From the NCBI RefSeq assembly GCF_038397755.1, contig NZ_CP151637.1, positions 310,001 to 374,000 of the forward strand: a DNA stretch of 64,000 nucleotides. Reading direction: 5' to 3'. Under the pieces are notes generated by a model. That model did not search any database and was not told the origin of the DNA. It worked only from the letters and a program-made list of their open reading frames with translations. Of this stretch, positions 1-8,548 are shown in pieces. Both the position numbers and the translations under genes were made by a program. How positions within the stretch are numbered: the first letter of the stretch is position 1; every line of letters begins with the position of its first letter. Source of the stretch: Microbacterium sp. LWH7-1.2 (GTDB taxonomy: Bacteria; Actinomycetota; Actinomycetes; Actinomycetales; Microbacteriaceae).

Positions 1-2808
1 GCCGTCCGCTGGCCGGACTGGCTCGGTCCGGCCATCCGCGGCACGTCCGGATTCCGCACCGAGGTCCGCACGTTCCTCGCCGAGTGCACGACGCTCGGCA
101 TCGACCCGCGCCGTCTGCGCGAGCTGGGCGAGCGCCACGAGCTGCCTGCCTGGGTGGCGCTGTCGTCCTTCTTCGGCGAGTACCTCCAGGTGCGCGGCGC
201 CATGCGCGGCGCCCACCGGGATGCCGCGGGGCTGGTCCGCGAAGCCGTCGGGCTGCTGCGCACCGCTCCGGCGGGAACCCCGGCCGTCGACCGCGTGCGC
301 GTCGTCCTGGTCGACGACGCGCAGGAACTCACCCTCGGCGGGGTAGAGCTGCTCGAGGCCGTGCGGTCCCGGGGCGCGGCGGTGCTCGCCTTCGGCGACC
401 CCGACGTCGGGTCGGGCTCCTTCCGCGGCGCGACTCCGGAGAACTTCGCCCGGCTGGCTGCGTCCCTGGGCGCGGTGCACGTGCTCGCCGAAGGGCATCG
501 CGGCACAGCCTGGCAGCGAGAGCTCGTCGGCCGCGTCACGCAGCGCATCGGCGCGGTCGGCGTGGTGGCCCATCGCGTCGCAGCGTCGGACGCCGAGGCC
601 GACGACTCCGTCCGGGTGCTCACATTGCGCTCGACCGCGGAGGAGTACGACGCTGTCGCGCGCGTGCTGCGCGAGCGACACGTGCATGAGGGTGTGCCGT
701 GGCGTGCGTGCGCCGTCATCGCGCACGACACGCGCCAGGTCGCCGCGCTCGAGGCCGAGCTGTCGGCGCGGGAGGTGCCGGCGCGTTCGAGCGGGCCGGG
801 ACGCGCGCTCGGCGCCGTGCGGCCGGTCGCCGATCTGCTGCGGCTCATCGAGCTGGCCTCGCGAGACGAGTGGACGTTCGACGAGGTCTCCGCGGCGCTC
901 GTCGGCACCTACGGACGGCTCGACGTGATCGAGCTCCGTCGGCTGCGCTCGGCGCTGCGGCACGCGGAACTGCGACGTGTCTTCGAGAGCGATGCCGAGG
1001 GAGGAGGCCGCGCGGAGAGCGCCGAGCGCTCCGGTCGCGACCTCGTGCTCTCGGCGATGCGTCAGCCGCTCGAGTTCGACCTGCTCGACACGCGCGAGGC
1101 CCGGCGTGCCGCATCGCTGGCGCGCACGCTCGCTGTGCTGCGCGAGGACCTCGATCGCGGGGCGACCGCGCACGAGCTGCTCTGGACCGCCTGGGACCGC
1201 AGCGGACTCGAGCGCGCGTGGGGTGAGCTCGCGCGCGGCAACGGTCCGCTCGCCGAGCAGGCGAACCGGGATCTCGACGCGCTCGTGGCGCTCTTCCAGG
1301 CAGCCAAGCGTTTCGTCGAGCGGTCGCTCGACGCCGATCCGCGCGTGTTCGTGCGGTCCATCCTCGACAGCGGCGTCGCCGAAGACCGGCTCGAAGCGCC
1401 GACGCGCGACTGCGTGCGCATCATGACGCCTGCAGGTGCCCTCGGGCTCGAGTTCGACACCGTCGTCGTGGCCGGCGTGCAGGACGGTGTCTGGCCCAAC
1501 ACCCGGCTGCGGGGCAGCCTGCTCGACACGTGGCGTCTCACGGATGCCGCCACCCGCGCCGACGGCGAGACACTCGGTGCGTTCGACCGCCGCCGCGGGG
1601 CGATGCATGACGAGCTGCGACTGCTCGCCCGCGCGCTGTCGCGCGCGACGGCGCAGGTCATCGTCACCGCCGTGGACGACGACGACACGGGCCCGAGCGT
1701 GTTCTTCGAGCTGCTGCCCGACCCCGAGCCCTTCGAGCTCGATCACCCGGTGTCCCTCCGTGGACTCGTCGCGCGGCATCGGCGCACCCTCACCACGGCG
1801 GTCCCGCGCTCGACTCCCGTCTCAGCGCCCCTCGCCGCGCCGGCGGCGCGCGCCGCGGAGCAGCTCGCGCTGCTCGCGGATGCCGGGGTGCCCGGCGCCT
1901 CGCCCCACGAGTGGTACGGCGTCGCTGGGCCGACATCGACCGGGCCCCTGCGCGATCTCTCGCGAGAGGACGTCCGCGTCTCGCCCTCGCGCCTGCACGC
2001 CCTGGAAGAGTGCGAGCTCAACTGGGTCATCGCCGACCTGGGCGGCGACCCCGGCGGCACCACCGCCGGCCTCGGCACGATCATCCACGCGGCCCTCGAG
2101 CACGCGTCCGGCCACGACGAGGCGACCCTATGGGCGGAGGTCGCGTCGCGCTGGGGCGAGCTGACGTTCGAGGCGGAGTGGCGCGATCGGGCCGAGCAGA
2201 CCCGCGCACGCGATCTGGTGCGACGCCTCCACCTGTACCTGCGGCGGTTCGACGACGCCGGTGGGACGCTGATCGGGGCGGAACCGCACTTCGAGGTCGT
2301 GATCCCGCTGGACGACGGCGCAGCGGCGGGCGGGGTGCGCGCGGCCGACGCCGAGCTCGACCTCGATGCGGGGGCGGGGGAGCACCACGTCATCCTGTCG
2401 GGGTACATCGATCGCGTCGAGCTGACTCCGGAGGGAACCGTCGTCATCATGGATCTCAAGACCGGCAAGCGCGAGCCGCAGACCGACGCCAAGGTGCTCG
2501 ACAACCCGCAGCTCGCCGCATACCAGCTCGCCTTCGAATCGGGCGCGATCCCCGAGGCGAAGGGCCTCGTACCCGGAGGCGCGAAGCTCCTGGTGCTCCG
2601 GCCGACCGCCACGAAGTCCGACTACGTCACACCCTGGCAGCCGCCGTTCGACGCCGAGCGCCGCGACGCGTTCGTCGGCCGCATCCGCACCGCGGTCGCG
2701 GTCATGCGCGGGGTGAGCTTCACCGCGCCGTACGAGGAGCACTGCCGCGACGAGCATTCCTACGGGCTCTGCCGGATCCACACCGTGGGCGCGGTGAGCG
2801 CCTCGTGA
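1..2808 (+). CDS. adnA: AdnA-like helicase-nuclease subunit (5' end missing)
   Basis: The reading frame is open from base 1, so the N-terminus with its Walker A motif lies outside the window; 935 codons are visible. Seen: a UvrD-type motor remnant with a Walker-B-like segment VVLVDDAQEL (about codon 100), a late helicase motif region LGLEFDTVVVAGVQDGVWP (about codon 480-500), and a C-terminal PD-(D/E)XK nuclease core VIMDLKTGK (about codon 815). One Cys lies before the nuclease core (LEECEL) and two after it (HCRDEHSYGLC), as in nucleases that use Cys ligands around this fold. Known: AdnA and AdnB form the actinobacterial end-resection motor-nuclease, the counterpart of RecBCD/AddAB. It overlaps adnB by 4 bp (GTGA), which implies translational coupling. 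Confidence 0.88.
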   Translation, partial: AVRWPDWLGPAIRGTSGFRTEVRTFLAECTTLGIDPRRLRELGERHELPAWVALSSFFGEYLQVRGAMRGAHRDAAGLVREAVGLLRTAPAGTPAVDRVRVVLVDDAQELTLGGVELLEAVRSRGAAVLAFGDPDVGSGSFRGATPENFARLAASLGAVHVLAEGHRGTAWQRELVGRVTQRIGAVGVVAHRVAASDAEADDSVRVLTLRSTAEEYDAVARVLRERHVHEGVPWRACAVIAHDTRQVAALEAELSAREVPARSSGPGRALGAVRPVADLLRLIELASRDEWTFDEVSAALVGTYGRLDVIELRRLRSALRHAELRRVFESDAEGGGRAESAERSGRDLVLSAMRQPLEFDLLDTREARRAASLARTLAVLREDLDRGATAHELLWTAWDRSGLERAWGELARGNGPLAEQANRDLDALVALFQAAKRFVERSLDADPRVFVRSILDSGVAEDRLEAPTRDCVRIMTPAGALGLEFDTVVVAGVQDGVWPNTRLRGSLLDTWRLTDAATRADGETLGAFDRRRGAMHDELRLLARALSRATAQVIVTAVDDDDTGPSVFFELLPDPEPFELDHPVSLRGLVARHRRTLTTAVPRSTPVSAPLAAPAARAAEQLALLADAGVPGASPHEWYGVAGPTSTGPLRDLSREDVRVSPSRLHALEECELNWVIADLGGDPGGTTAGLGTIIHAALEHASGHDEATLWAEVASRWGELTFEAEWRDRAEQTRARDLVRRLHLYLRRFDDAGGTLIGAEPHFEVVIPLDDGAAAGGVRAADAELDLDAGAGEHHVILSGYIDRVELTPEGTVVIMDLKTGKREPQTDAKVLDNPQLAAYQLAFESGAIPEAKGLVPGGAKLLVLRPTATKSDYVTPWQPPFDAERRDAFVGRIRTAVAVMRGVSFTAPYEEHCRDEHSYGLCRIHTVGAVSAS

Positions 2809-5800
2809 CCATCGCGCAGCCCGTGGAAACGCAGGCCGTGTCCCCGGCGCCGATCCTGTCGGCGCGCGTGATCGCCTGCGCACTCGGGCAGTTCCCGCCG
2901 ACGGACGAGCAGGTCGCCGTCATCGAGGCGCCCTTGGCGCCCGCCCTTGTCGTCGCCGGCGCCGGCAGCGGCAAGACCGAGACGATGGCGGCCCGAGTCG
3001 TATGGCTGGTCGCGAACGGCATCGTCCGTCGCGACGAGGTGCTCGGCCTCACCTTCACGCGCAAGGCCGCCGGCGAGCTTGCGGAGCGCATCCAGAAGCG
3101 CCTCGCGCGCCTCGCCGAGTTCGAGCGCCGCGGCCTGCTGCCGTCGCTGCCCGCGCTCGCGGAGGAGGGACGGCTCGACGTGTTCGGCGAGCTCGAAAGA
3201 TCCGGCGCCGACGGGGCGCGCGCGGCGGCCGAGCGCCACCGCCTGCTCGACGCGCTGGCGCACGGGGTCGACGCCCTCGCTGCGGATTCCGTCGACGACG
3301 CGCTCCTTCACCGGCCGAGCGTCGCGACCTACAACAGCTTCGCCGACCAGATCGTGCGCGAGCACGCCCTCCGGATCGGACGGGATGCGGAGGCCGCCGT
3401 CCTCTCGGAATCCGCGGCGTGGCTCCTCATGCGCCGCGTCGTGTTCGCCTCCGACGATCCCCGACTCGAACGACGGGGCGAGGCGGTGCGCACGATCGTC
3501 GACGCGGCGCTGCGGATCGCCCGCGACGGCGTCGACAACCTCGTCGACTTCGACGCGCTCGCCGCCTTCCCCGAGCGCTTCGGCGTCGTGCGCGAACTGC
3601 CGTCGACCAATCGGCGCACCACGGTATACGCCGACGTCGCCGATGCGGCCGACCGGGTCGACACGCTCGCGCTGCTGGCCGACCTCGCGCGCGAGTACGC
3701 CGCCGAGAAGGTCCGGCTCGGGGTCATCGACTTCTCCGACCAGGTCGCCGGCGCTCTTGAGGTGGTCGCCAGCCACCAGGCGGTCGCCGACGAACTGCGC
3801 GACCGCTACCGCGTCGTGCTGCTCGACGAATACCAGGACACCTCCGTCGTCCAGACCGACCTGCTGGCCGCCCTCTTCGCCGGCACCGGGGTGATGGCGG
3901 TCGGCGATCCGCACCAGGCGATCTACGGCTGGCGCGGTGCCAGCGCGGGCAACCTCGGCGGGTTCGCGGCGGCCTTCGCGCCCCGCGCGGCGTGCGCGCA
4001 GTACTCCCTCCTGACGAGCTGGCGCAACAGCGCCTCGGTGCTGACGGCTGCGAATGCCGTGCTCGCGCCGCTCGCCGCATCGGCTTCCGTCGCGGTCGGC
4101 GAGCTGCAGCCGCGTCCGGGGGCGCCCACCGGAGTGGTCGAGATCGCTTTCGACCCCGACCTCGACGCCGAGGCCGACCGTGTCGCAGAGTGGTTCGCGC
4201 GAGTGCGCGCCGAGCGCGCCGGCGCCGGTCGCACGACCACCGGGGCGATCCTCTTCCGCAGCAAGAAGCACATGGTGCGCTTCGGAGACGCTCTCGGGCG
4301 CCACGGCATCCCGCATCGCATCCTCGGGCTCGGCGGCCTGCTCTCGACGCCCGAGGTCGTGGACGTGGTGTGCGCGCTGCGGGTCATCAGCGACCCATCG
4401 GCGGGCTCCGCGCTCATCCGGCTGCTGTCGGGGCCGCGATGGGCGATCGGTCTGCCAGACCTGCGCGAGCTCGCGGCGCTGTCCCGCCGCCTCGCGCGTC
4501 ATGACGCCGCCCTGCAGCCCCTCGCGCCCGAGGTCGTCGAGCGCATCCGGGGAAGCGCCGGCGACGACGACGGCTCGCTCGTCGACGCACTGGACTTCGT
4601 GTTGCGGCAGAAGCCCGACCACGGCTGGCTGGAGGGCTTCACGCCCGAGGCGCGCGGTCGGCTGCGGGACGCGGCATCCGTCTTCGCGGGACTCCGTCAG
4701 GCGAGCGGCATGCCGATCCCGGAGCTCGTGCGCCTGATCGAGCTGGAGCTGAGACTCGACATCGAGCTCGCCGCGAACGAGTCTCGGGGCCCAGCGCGCA
4801 TCGCATCGGCGCAGCTGCGGGCCTTCGTCGACGAAGTGCACGCCTTCCTCGCCGCCGACGAGACGGGGTCGCTGTCGAGTCTGCTCGCGTGGCTCGAGCA
4901 TGCCGAGCAGCTCGATGAGTTCGCGCCCCGCACCGAGCCGCCCGAGGACGACGTCGTGCAGCTCTTGACGATCCACGGGTCGAAGGGGCTCGAGTGGGAC
5001 GCCGTCGCCGTCGTGCGCCTCGTCAAGGACGAGCTGCCGAGCGCGCCGCGCGACACGAAGGCCTGGCTCGGATTCGGCGTTCTGCCCTACGCGTTCCGCG
5101 GCGACTCCGCGTGGCTGCCCGCGCTCGGCTGGCAGTCCGCGACGACCCAGCAGGAGCTCAAGGAGGCGATCGAGACGTTCGTCGAGGCGAACCGCGCCCG
5201 GCAGCTCGAAGAGGACCGCCGCCTGGCGTACGTCGCGGTCACTCGTGCCCGCGACCACCTGCTGCTCACGGGCGCGACGTGGTCCGGCACCAAGCGCCCC
5301 CGTACGCGCAGCCCGTTCTTCGTCGAGATCGCCGAGGCGCTCGACGTGTCCCTGCCGGACGACGAGCCCGGCGACGATCCGTACCAGGGGGAGCGGCGCG
5401 TGCTGCAGTGGCCGATCGATCCGCTGGGCGCGCGTCGGGCGGCCGTCGCGGGCGCGGCGGCGACCGTCGAGGCGGCGCTCGGCGCGCCGCGGGCAGGGGT
5501 CGATCCTCAGGCGGCCCTGCTGCTGGCCGAGCGCGACGCGCGTCGTGCGCGTCCGGTGCACACCGCGCCGACCCGCATCGCCGCGTCCCGCTACAAGGAG
5601 TACGTCGCCGACCTCGAGGGCACCCTCGCGGGCATCGCTCGGCCGATGCCCGAGCGCCCCTTCCGGCAGACGCGCCTGGGCACGCTCTTCCACGCCTGGG
5701 TCGAGCAGCGCTCCGGCCGCGCGGGGCTCGGCGGCTCGCTCGACGACGCGCTCTGGGAGATCGACGAAGACGTTCCGGGCACCGAGGCATCGGTCGAAGA

Positions 5801-6152
5801 TGCCGCGGCCCTCGCGGCGCTGCGCGAACGCTTCCTCGCGTCGGAGTGGGCGCCGCTGCAGCCGATCGAGGTCGAGACCGAGATCGACTTCACCACCATC
5901 GGGCCGGACGGCCTACCGCACATCGTGATCTGCAAGCTCGACGCCGTGTACCGGCGCGAGGACCGCGGCGGTCGCATCGAGATCGTCGACTGGAAGACCG
6001 GCGTCGCGCCGCGCACCGCTGCCGAGAAGGATGAACGGATGCTGCAGCTCGAGCTGTACCGACAGGCCTACCACTCGAAGCACGGTGTGCCGCTCGACGA
6101 GATCGATGTCGCCCTCTATTACGTGGCGGAGGACGTCATCCTGCGCGGCTGA
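2805..6152 (+). CDS. adnB: AdnB-like ATP-dependent DNA helicase/nuclease
   Basis: 1115 residues from a GTG at 2805 that overlaps the adnA stop; the open frame extends further upstream inside adnA, but this start gives the usual 4-bp coupling. Seen: Walker A AGAGSGKT (51-58), Walker B VVLLDEYQDTS (about 333-343), motif GDPHQAIYGWRG (about 368), SKGLEWDAV (about 726), the SF1 motif VI region RRLAYVAVTRARDH (about 806), and a C-terminal nuclease core IEIVDWKTG (about 1058). It is therefore a complete UvrD-type SF1A motor fused to a RecB-like nuclease. It acts with AdnA on double-strand breaks, resecting ends for homologous recombination. The neighbours (phosphotransferase, nudC, uvrD2) match the conserved mycobacterial order. 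Confidence 0.92.
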   Translation: MTIAQPVETQAVSPAPILSARVIACALGQFPPTDEQVAVIEAPLAPALVVAGAGSGKTETMAARVVWLVANGIVRRDEVLGLTFTRKAAGELAERIQKRLARLAEFERRGLLPSLPALAEEGRLDVFGELERSGADGARAAAERHRLLDALAHGVDALAADSVDDALLHRPSVATYNSFADQIVREHALRIGRDAEAAVLSESAAWLLMRRVVFASDDPRLERRGEAVRTIVDAALRIARDGVDNLVDFDALAAFPERFGVVRELPSTNRRTTVYADVADAADRVDTLALLADLAREYAAEKVRLGVIDFSDQVAGALEVVASHQAVADELRDRYRVVLLDEYQDTSVVQTDLLAALFAGTGVMAVGDPHQAIYGWRGASAGNLGGFAAAFAPRAACAQYSLLTSWRNSASVLTAANAVLAPLAASASVAVGELQPRPGAPTGVVEIAFDPDLDAEADRVAEWFARVRAERAGAGRTTTGAILFRSKKHMVRFGDALGRHGIPHRILGLGGLLSTPEVVDVVCALRVISDPSAGSALIRLLSGPRWAIGLPDLRELAALSRRLARHDAALQPLAPEVVERIRGSAGDDDGSLVDALDFVLRQKPDHGWLEGFTPEARGRLRDAASVFAGLRQASGMPIPELVRLIELELRLDIELAANESRGPARIASAQLRAFVDEVHAFLAADETGSLSSLLAWLEHAEQLDEFAPRTEPPEDDVVQLLTIHGSKGLEWDAVAVVRLVKDELPSAPRDTKAWLGFGVLPYAFRGDSAWLPALGWQSATTQQELKEAIETFVEANRARQLEEDRRLAYVAVTRARDHLLLTGATWSGTKRPRTRSPFFVEIAEALDVSLPDDEPGDDPYQGERRVLQWPIDPLGARRAAVAGAAATVEAALGAPRAGVDPQAALLLAERDARRARPVHTAPTRIAASRYKEYVADLEGTLAGIARPMPERPFRQTRLGTLFHAWVEQRSGRAGLGGSLDDALWEIDEDVPGTEASVEDAAALAALRERFLASEWAPLQPIEVETEIDFTTIGPDGLPHIVICKLDAVYRREDRGGRIEIVDWKTGVAPRTAAEKDERMLQLELYRQAYHSKHGVPLDEIDVALYYVAEDVILRG

Positions 6153-6197
6153 GCCGCTCCCGTGCGGTCACGGAGGTCTTGTCGTCGCAGTTCCGTC

Positions 6198-7556
6198 TCA
6201 GTCGGCGAGCCAGCGGCGCAGTGCCGCCTCGGACGCGCGCTCCGCCTCGGCCGCGGCATCCTGCCCGCCCTCGTCATCGCGCTCGCTCGTGGCACCCGGC
6301 GCGACCGCGGCGGGAAGCGCGATGGGCGCGGTCGAAAGGTCGTCGTCCGGGTGCCGGCGGGGCAGCTGCACCGCCGAAGCGTCGAGGTCGACGGGTCGGA
6401 ACGCGGCGAGATCCTCGGCCGAGATCTCCTGGGTGTCGAAGGACTCCGGCGCCGCGGCCACCGGTCCGGTGTCCTGCCGGGCGGCGTCATCCTCGGCGGC
6501 GACCCACTGCGCCAGCTCCTCCGGGTCGTACGCATCGGTCTGCATCGACGTGTCGATCGTCGGCGCGCCGGCGCCAGGCGTGCGCTCGAGGAGCGCGATG
6601 GCGTCATCGACGTCGAGTGCCGCGGCCGACACGATGTCGTCACCGGCCACGCCCCCCGCCAAGGATTCCAGCAGCTCGACGGCGTCACCGACGATGTCGT
6701 CGCGGTCGGTGTCGTGCCCGTGCACGAGCCACTTCGCGAACTCGAGTTCGGCATACAGCCTCGCGCGCTCGCGCGCCCGGGCGTCGGGGGCGCGTCCGCT
6801 GTCGGCGACGTAGGCGGCGTAGACGTCTTCGGCGGCATCGGGCGCGGACGCGAGCCATTGCAGGTCGGTCGCGGGGTCGCCGATCGACAGGCCGTGCCAC
6901 TCGAGCAGTCCGGTCACGGTCGGGATGCCGTCGAGGTCCTCGAACAGGAAAGATGCGGCTCCGGCGCCGCCCAGCACGACGGCTGATTCGAACCGCCACA
7001 GCTCGTCGGCGTCGACCGCGCGGTGCCAGCGCTCCGCCAGGCTCACCGGCAGCCGGCGGGTCGCGACGGCGCGCTCGATCAGGCGCGTGACATCGGCACG
7101 CACCTGCTGCGGGGTGCGCGCGGGCAGCCCCTCGCCTTTGACGATCGAGTGCGGCAGCGAGTGAAGCGCGGCGAGAGCCGCGCCGAGCGAAGTGGCCGCG
7201 CCGCGCCCGGGCGGCAGGTGTGCGGCGTCGACGCGGTAGCCGGGGAGGAAGTCGACGACGACCACCCGTGTGTCGCCGAGACCGGCCTCGCCGAGCAGCT
7301 CTGGGGCCCGGAAGGGGAGGAGCCCTCGCACACCCGGGGTGAGTGCACGCAGCGCACGCACCTCCGCCGCGAGCTCCGGGGCGGACGACGGGTCGGCAGG
7401 GACCCGCACGACCACACGCCGCCCGTCGTCGAGATCGGCGACCGCCGCATCGTATCGACCGGCAGCGCCCTCGGTGAGGGCGCCGACTCCGACGACGCCG
7501 ACCCGCGGGAGAGCCGACGTGACCGACGCGGCTAGAGTGAGGGGTGAGCGTGCCAT
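6198..7556 (-). CDS. APH-family phosphotransferase, function unknown
   Basis: 452 residues. The ATG at 7556 (MARSPLTLAASV) was chosen because it begins just before the conserved fold; the open frame continues upstream into nudC on the other strand. Seen: an aminoglycoside/choline kinase-like fold with VVVRVP (kinase Lys strand region, about 50), VVVVDFLPGYRVD (about 95), and a Brenner-type region ending in LEWHGLSIGDPATDLQWL (about 218-235), which supplies the metal-binding Asp. The last 150 residues are acidic and low in complexity. The substrate cannot be told. It is convergent with adnB (45 bp gap) and divergent from nudC. The family is common beside adnAB/nudC in Microbacteriaceae. Confidence 0.8.
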   Translation of the reverse strand: MARSPLTLAASVTSALPRVGVVGVGALTEGAAGRYDAAVADLDDGRRVVVRVPADPSSAPELAAEVRALRALTPGVRGLLPFRAPELLGEAGLGDTRVVVVDFLPGYRVDAAHLPPGRGAATSLGAALAALHSLPHSIVKGEGLPARTPQQVRADVTRLIERAVATRRLPVSLAERWHRAVDADELWRFESAVVLGGAGAASFLFEDLDGIPTVTGLLEWHGLSIGDPATDLQWLASAPDAAEDVYAAYVADSGRAPDARARERARLYAELEFAKWLVHGHDTDRDDIVGDAVELLESLAGGVAGDDIVSAAALDVDDAIALLERTPGAGAPTIDTSMQTDAYDPEELAQWVAAEDDAARQDTGPVAAAPESFDTQEISAEDLAAFRPVDLDASAVQLPRRHPDDDLSTAPIALPAAVAPGATSERDDEGGQDAAAEAERASEAALRRWLAD

Positions 7557-7633
7557 GTGCCCAGGGTAGGTCGGTCGCGCTCGTCCGTCCCCGCGCCACG
7601 CCCGGCCCTGAACGACGAAGCGGAGCATGTTCG

Positions 7634-8548
7634 ATGACGGCGCCCGACAGCACGAGCCTGAATCCGCTGGCGCATCCCGGACTCGATCGCGCGGCCGCTG
7701 AGAGGCCGATTCCCGATCTCCTCGACACGGCCAGGACGGATGCCGCGTCCCGCGTCCTGCTCGTCGTCGGGGACTCCGCGCCGCTGGCCGCATCCGATGC
7801 GCTGCTCTGGCTCGCGCCGTCGGACGTTCCCGGTGGAGCGGAATGGGCGTTCCTCGGACGTGACGACGACGGGTCTGCGCTGCTCGCCGCTGTGTTCGCG
7901 TCCCAGGACGAGGATCTGTTCGTCGCCCCGGCAGGCTGGGCGGGCCTGCGCACGGTGGGAGCCCTGCTCTCGGCCCGCGACGCCGGCGCATTCGTGGAGG
8001 CGCTGAGCCTCGGGCGCTGGCTGATCGACGCCCCGTTCTGCCCCGCGTGCGGCACGCTGACCGTCCTGGGGGATGCCGGCTGGTCGCGCCGCTGCCCGAA
8101 CTGCGGGCGGCAGCATTTCCCTCGAACCGATCCGGCCGTGATCGTCGCCATCACGAGCGGCGAGGACCCCGACCTCCTGCTCCTCGGCTCGAACGCCCTG
8201 TGGGGCGCCGACCGCTTCTCCTGCTTCGCCGGGTTCGTCGAGGCCGGCGAGTCGCTCGAGGCGGCCGTGCGCCGTGAGGTCGCGGAGGAGTCCGGTGTCG
8301 ATGTCGGCACGGTGACCTTCCGGGGGTCTCAGGCATGGCCTTATCCGCGCTCGCTGATGGTCGGCTTCCTCGCCGAGTCGCTCGACGACACGGCGGCGCG
8401 CCCGGACGGCGAGGAGATCGCTGCGATCCGCTGGTTCACGCGTGACGAGATCGGTCGAGCGCTGGCCGGGGACGGCGATGTCGTGCTCCCCGGACGAGCG
8501 TCCATCGCGCACCGGCTCATCGCCGACTGGCATGCGGAGAGCGCGTGA
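7634..8548 (+). CDS. nudC: NAD+ diphosphatase NudC (Nudix hydrolase)
   Basis: 304 residues from ATG 7634; the frame is open further upstream, but that part lies across the divergent gene's promoter. Seen: a four-Cys zinc ribbon CPACG...CPNCG (about 135-158), then the Nudix box GFVEAGES...REVAEESG (about 198-220), and SQAWPYPRSLM downstream, the NudC signature usually written SQPWPFPxS. Known: NudC hydrolyses NAD(H) to NMN(H) and AMP and removes NAD caps from RNA. The Ala in place of Pro (SQAW) is a minor variation. It overlaps uvrD2 by 4 bp (GTGA). Confidence 0.93.
   Translation: MTAPDSTSLNPLAHPGLDRAAAERPIPDLLDTARTDAASRVLLVVGDSAPLAASDALLWLAPSDVPGGAEWAFLGRDDDGSALLAAVFASQDEDLFVAPAGWAGLRTVGALLSARDAGAFVEALSLGRWLIDAPFCPACGTLTVLGDAGWSRRCPNCGRQHFPRTDPAVIVAITSGEDPDLLLLGSNALWGADRFSCFAGFVEAGESLEAAVRREVAEESGVDVGTVTFRGSQAWPYPRSLMVGFLAESLDDTAARPDGEEIAAIRWFTRDEIGRALAGDGDVVLPGRASIAHRLIADWHAESA

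Noticed and set aside
1911..2804. Upstream extension of adnB into adnA
   Set aside because: The frame is open, but translation there is Arg-rich shadow sequence; the GTG at 2805 overlaps the adnA stop in the usual way and begins a normal protein.
2760..5693. 977-codon open frame on the minus strand
   Set aside because: It is antisense to adnB, whose helicase and nuclease motifs are complete; long mirror frames are expected at this G/C content, and its translation is Arg/Gly/Val-rich with no motif.
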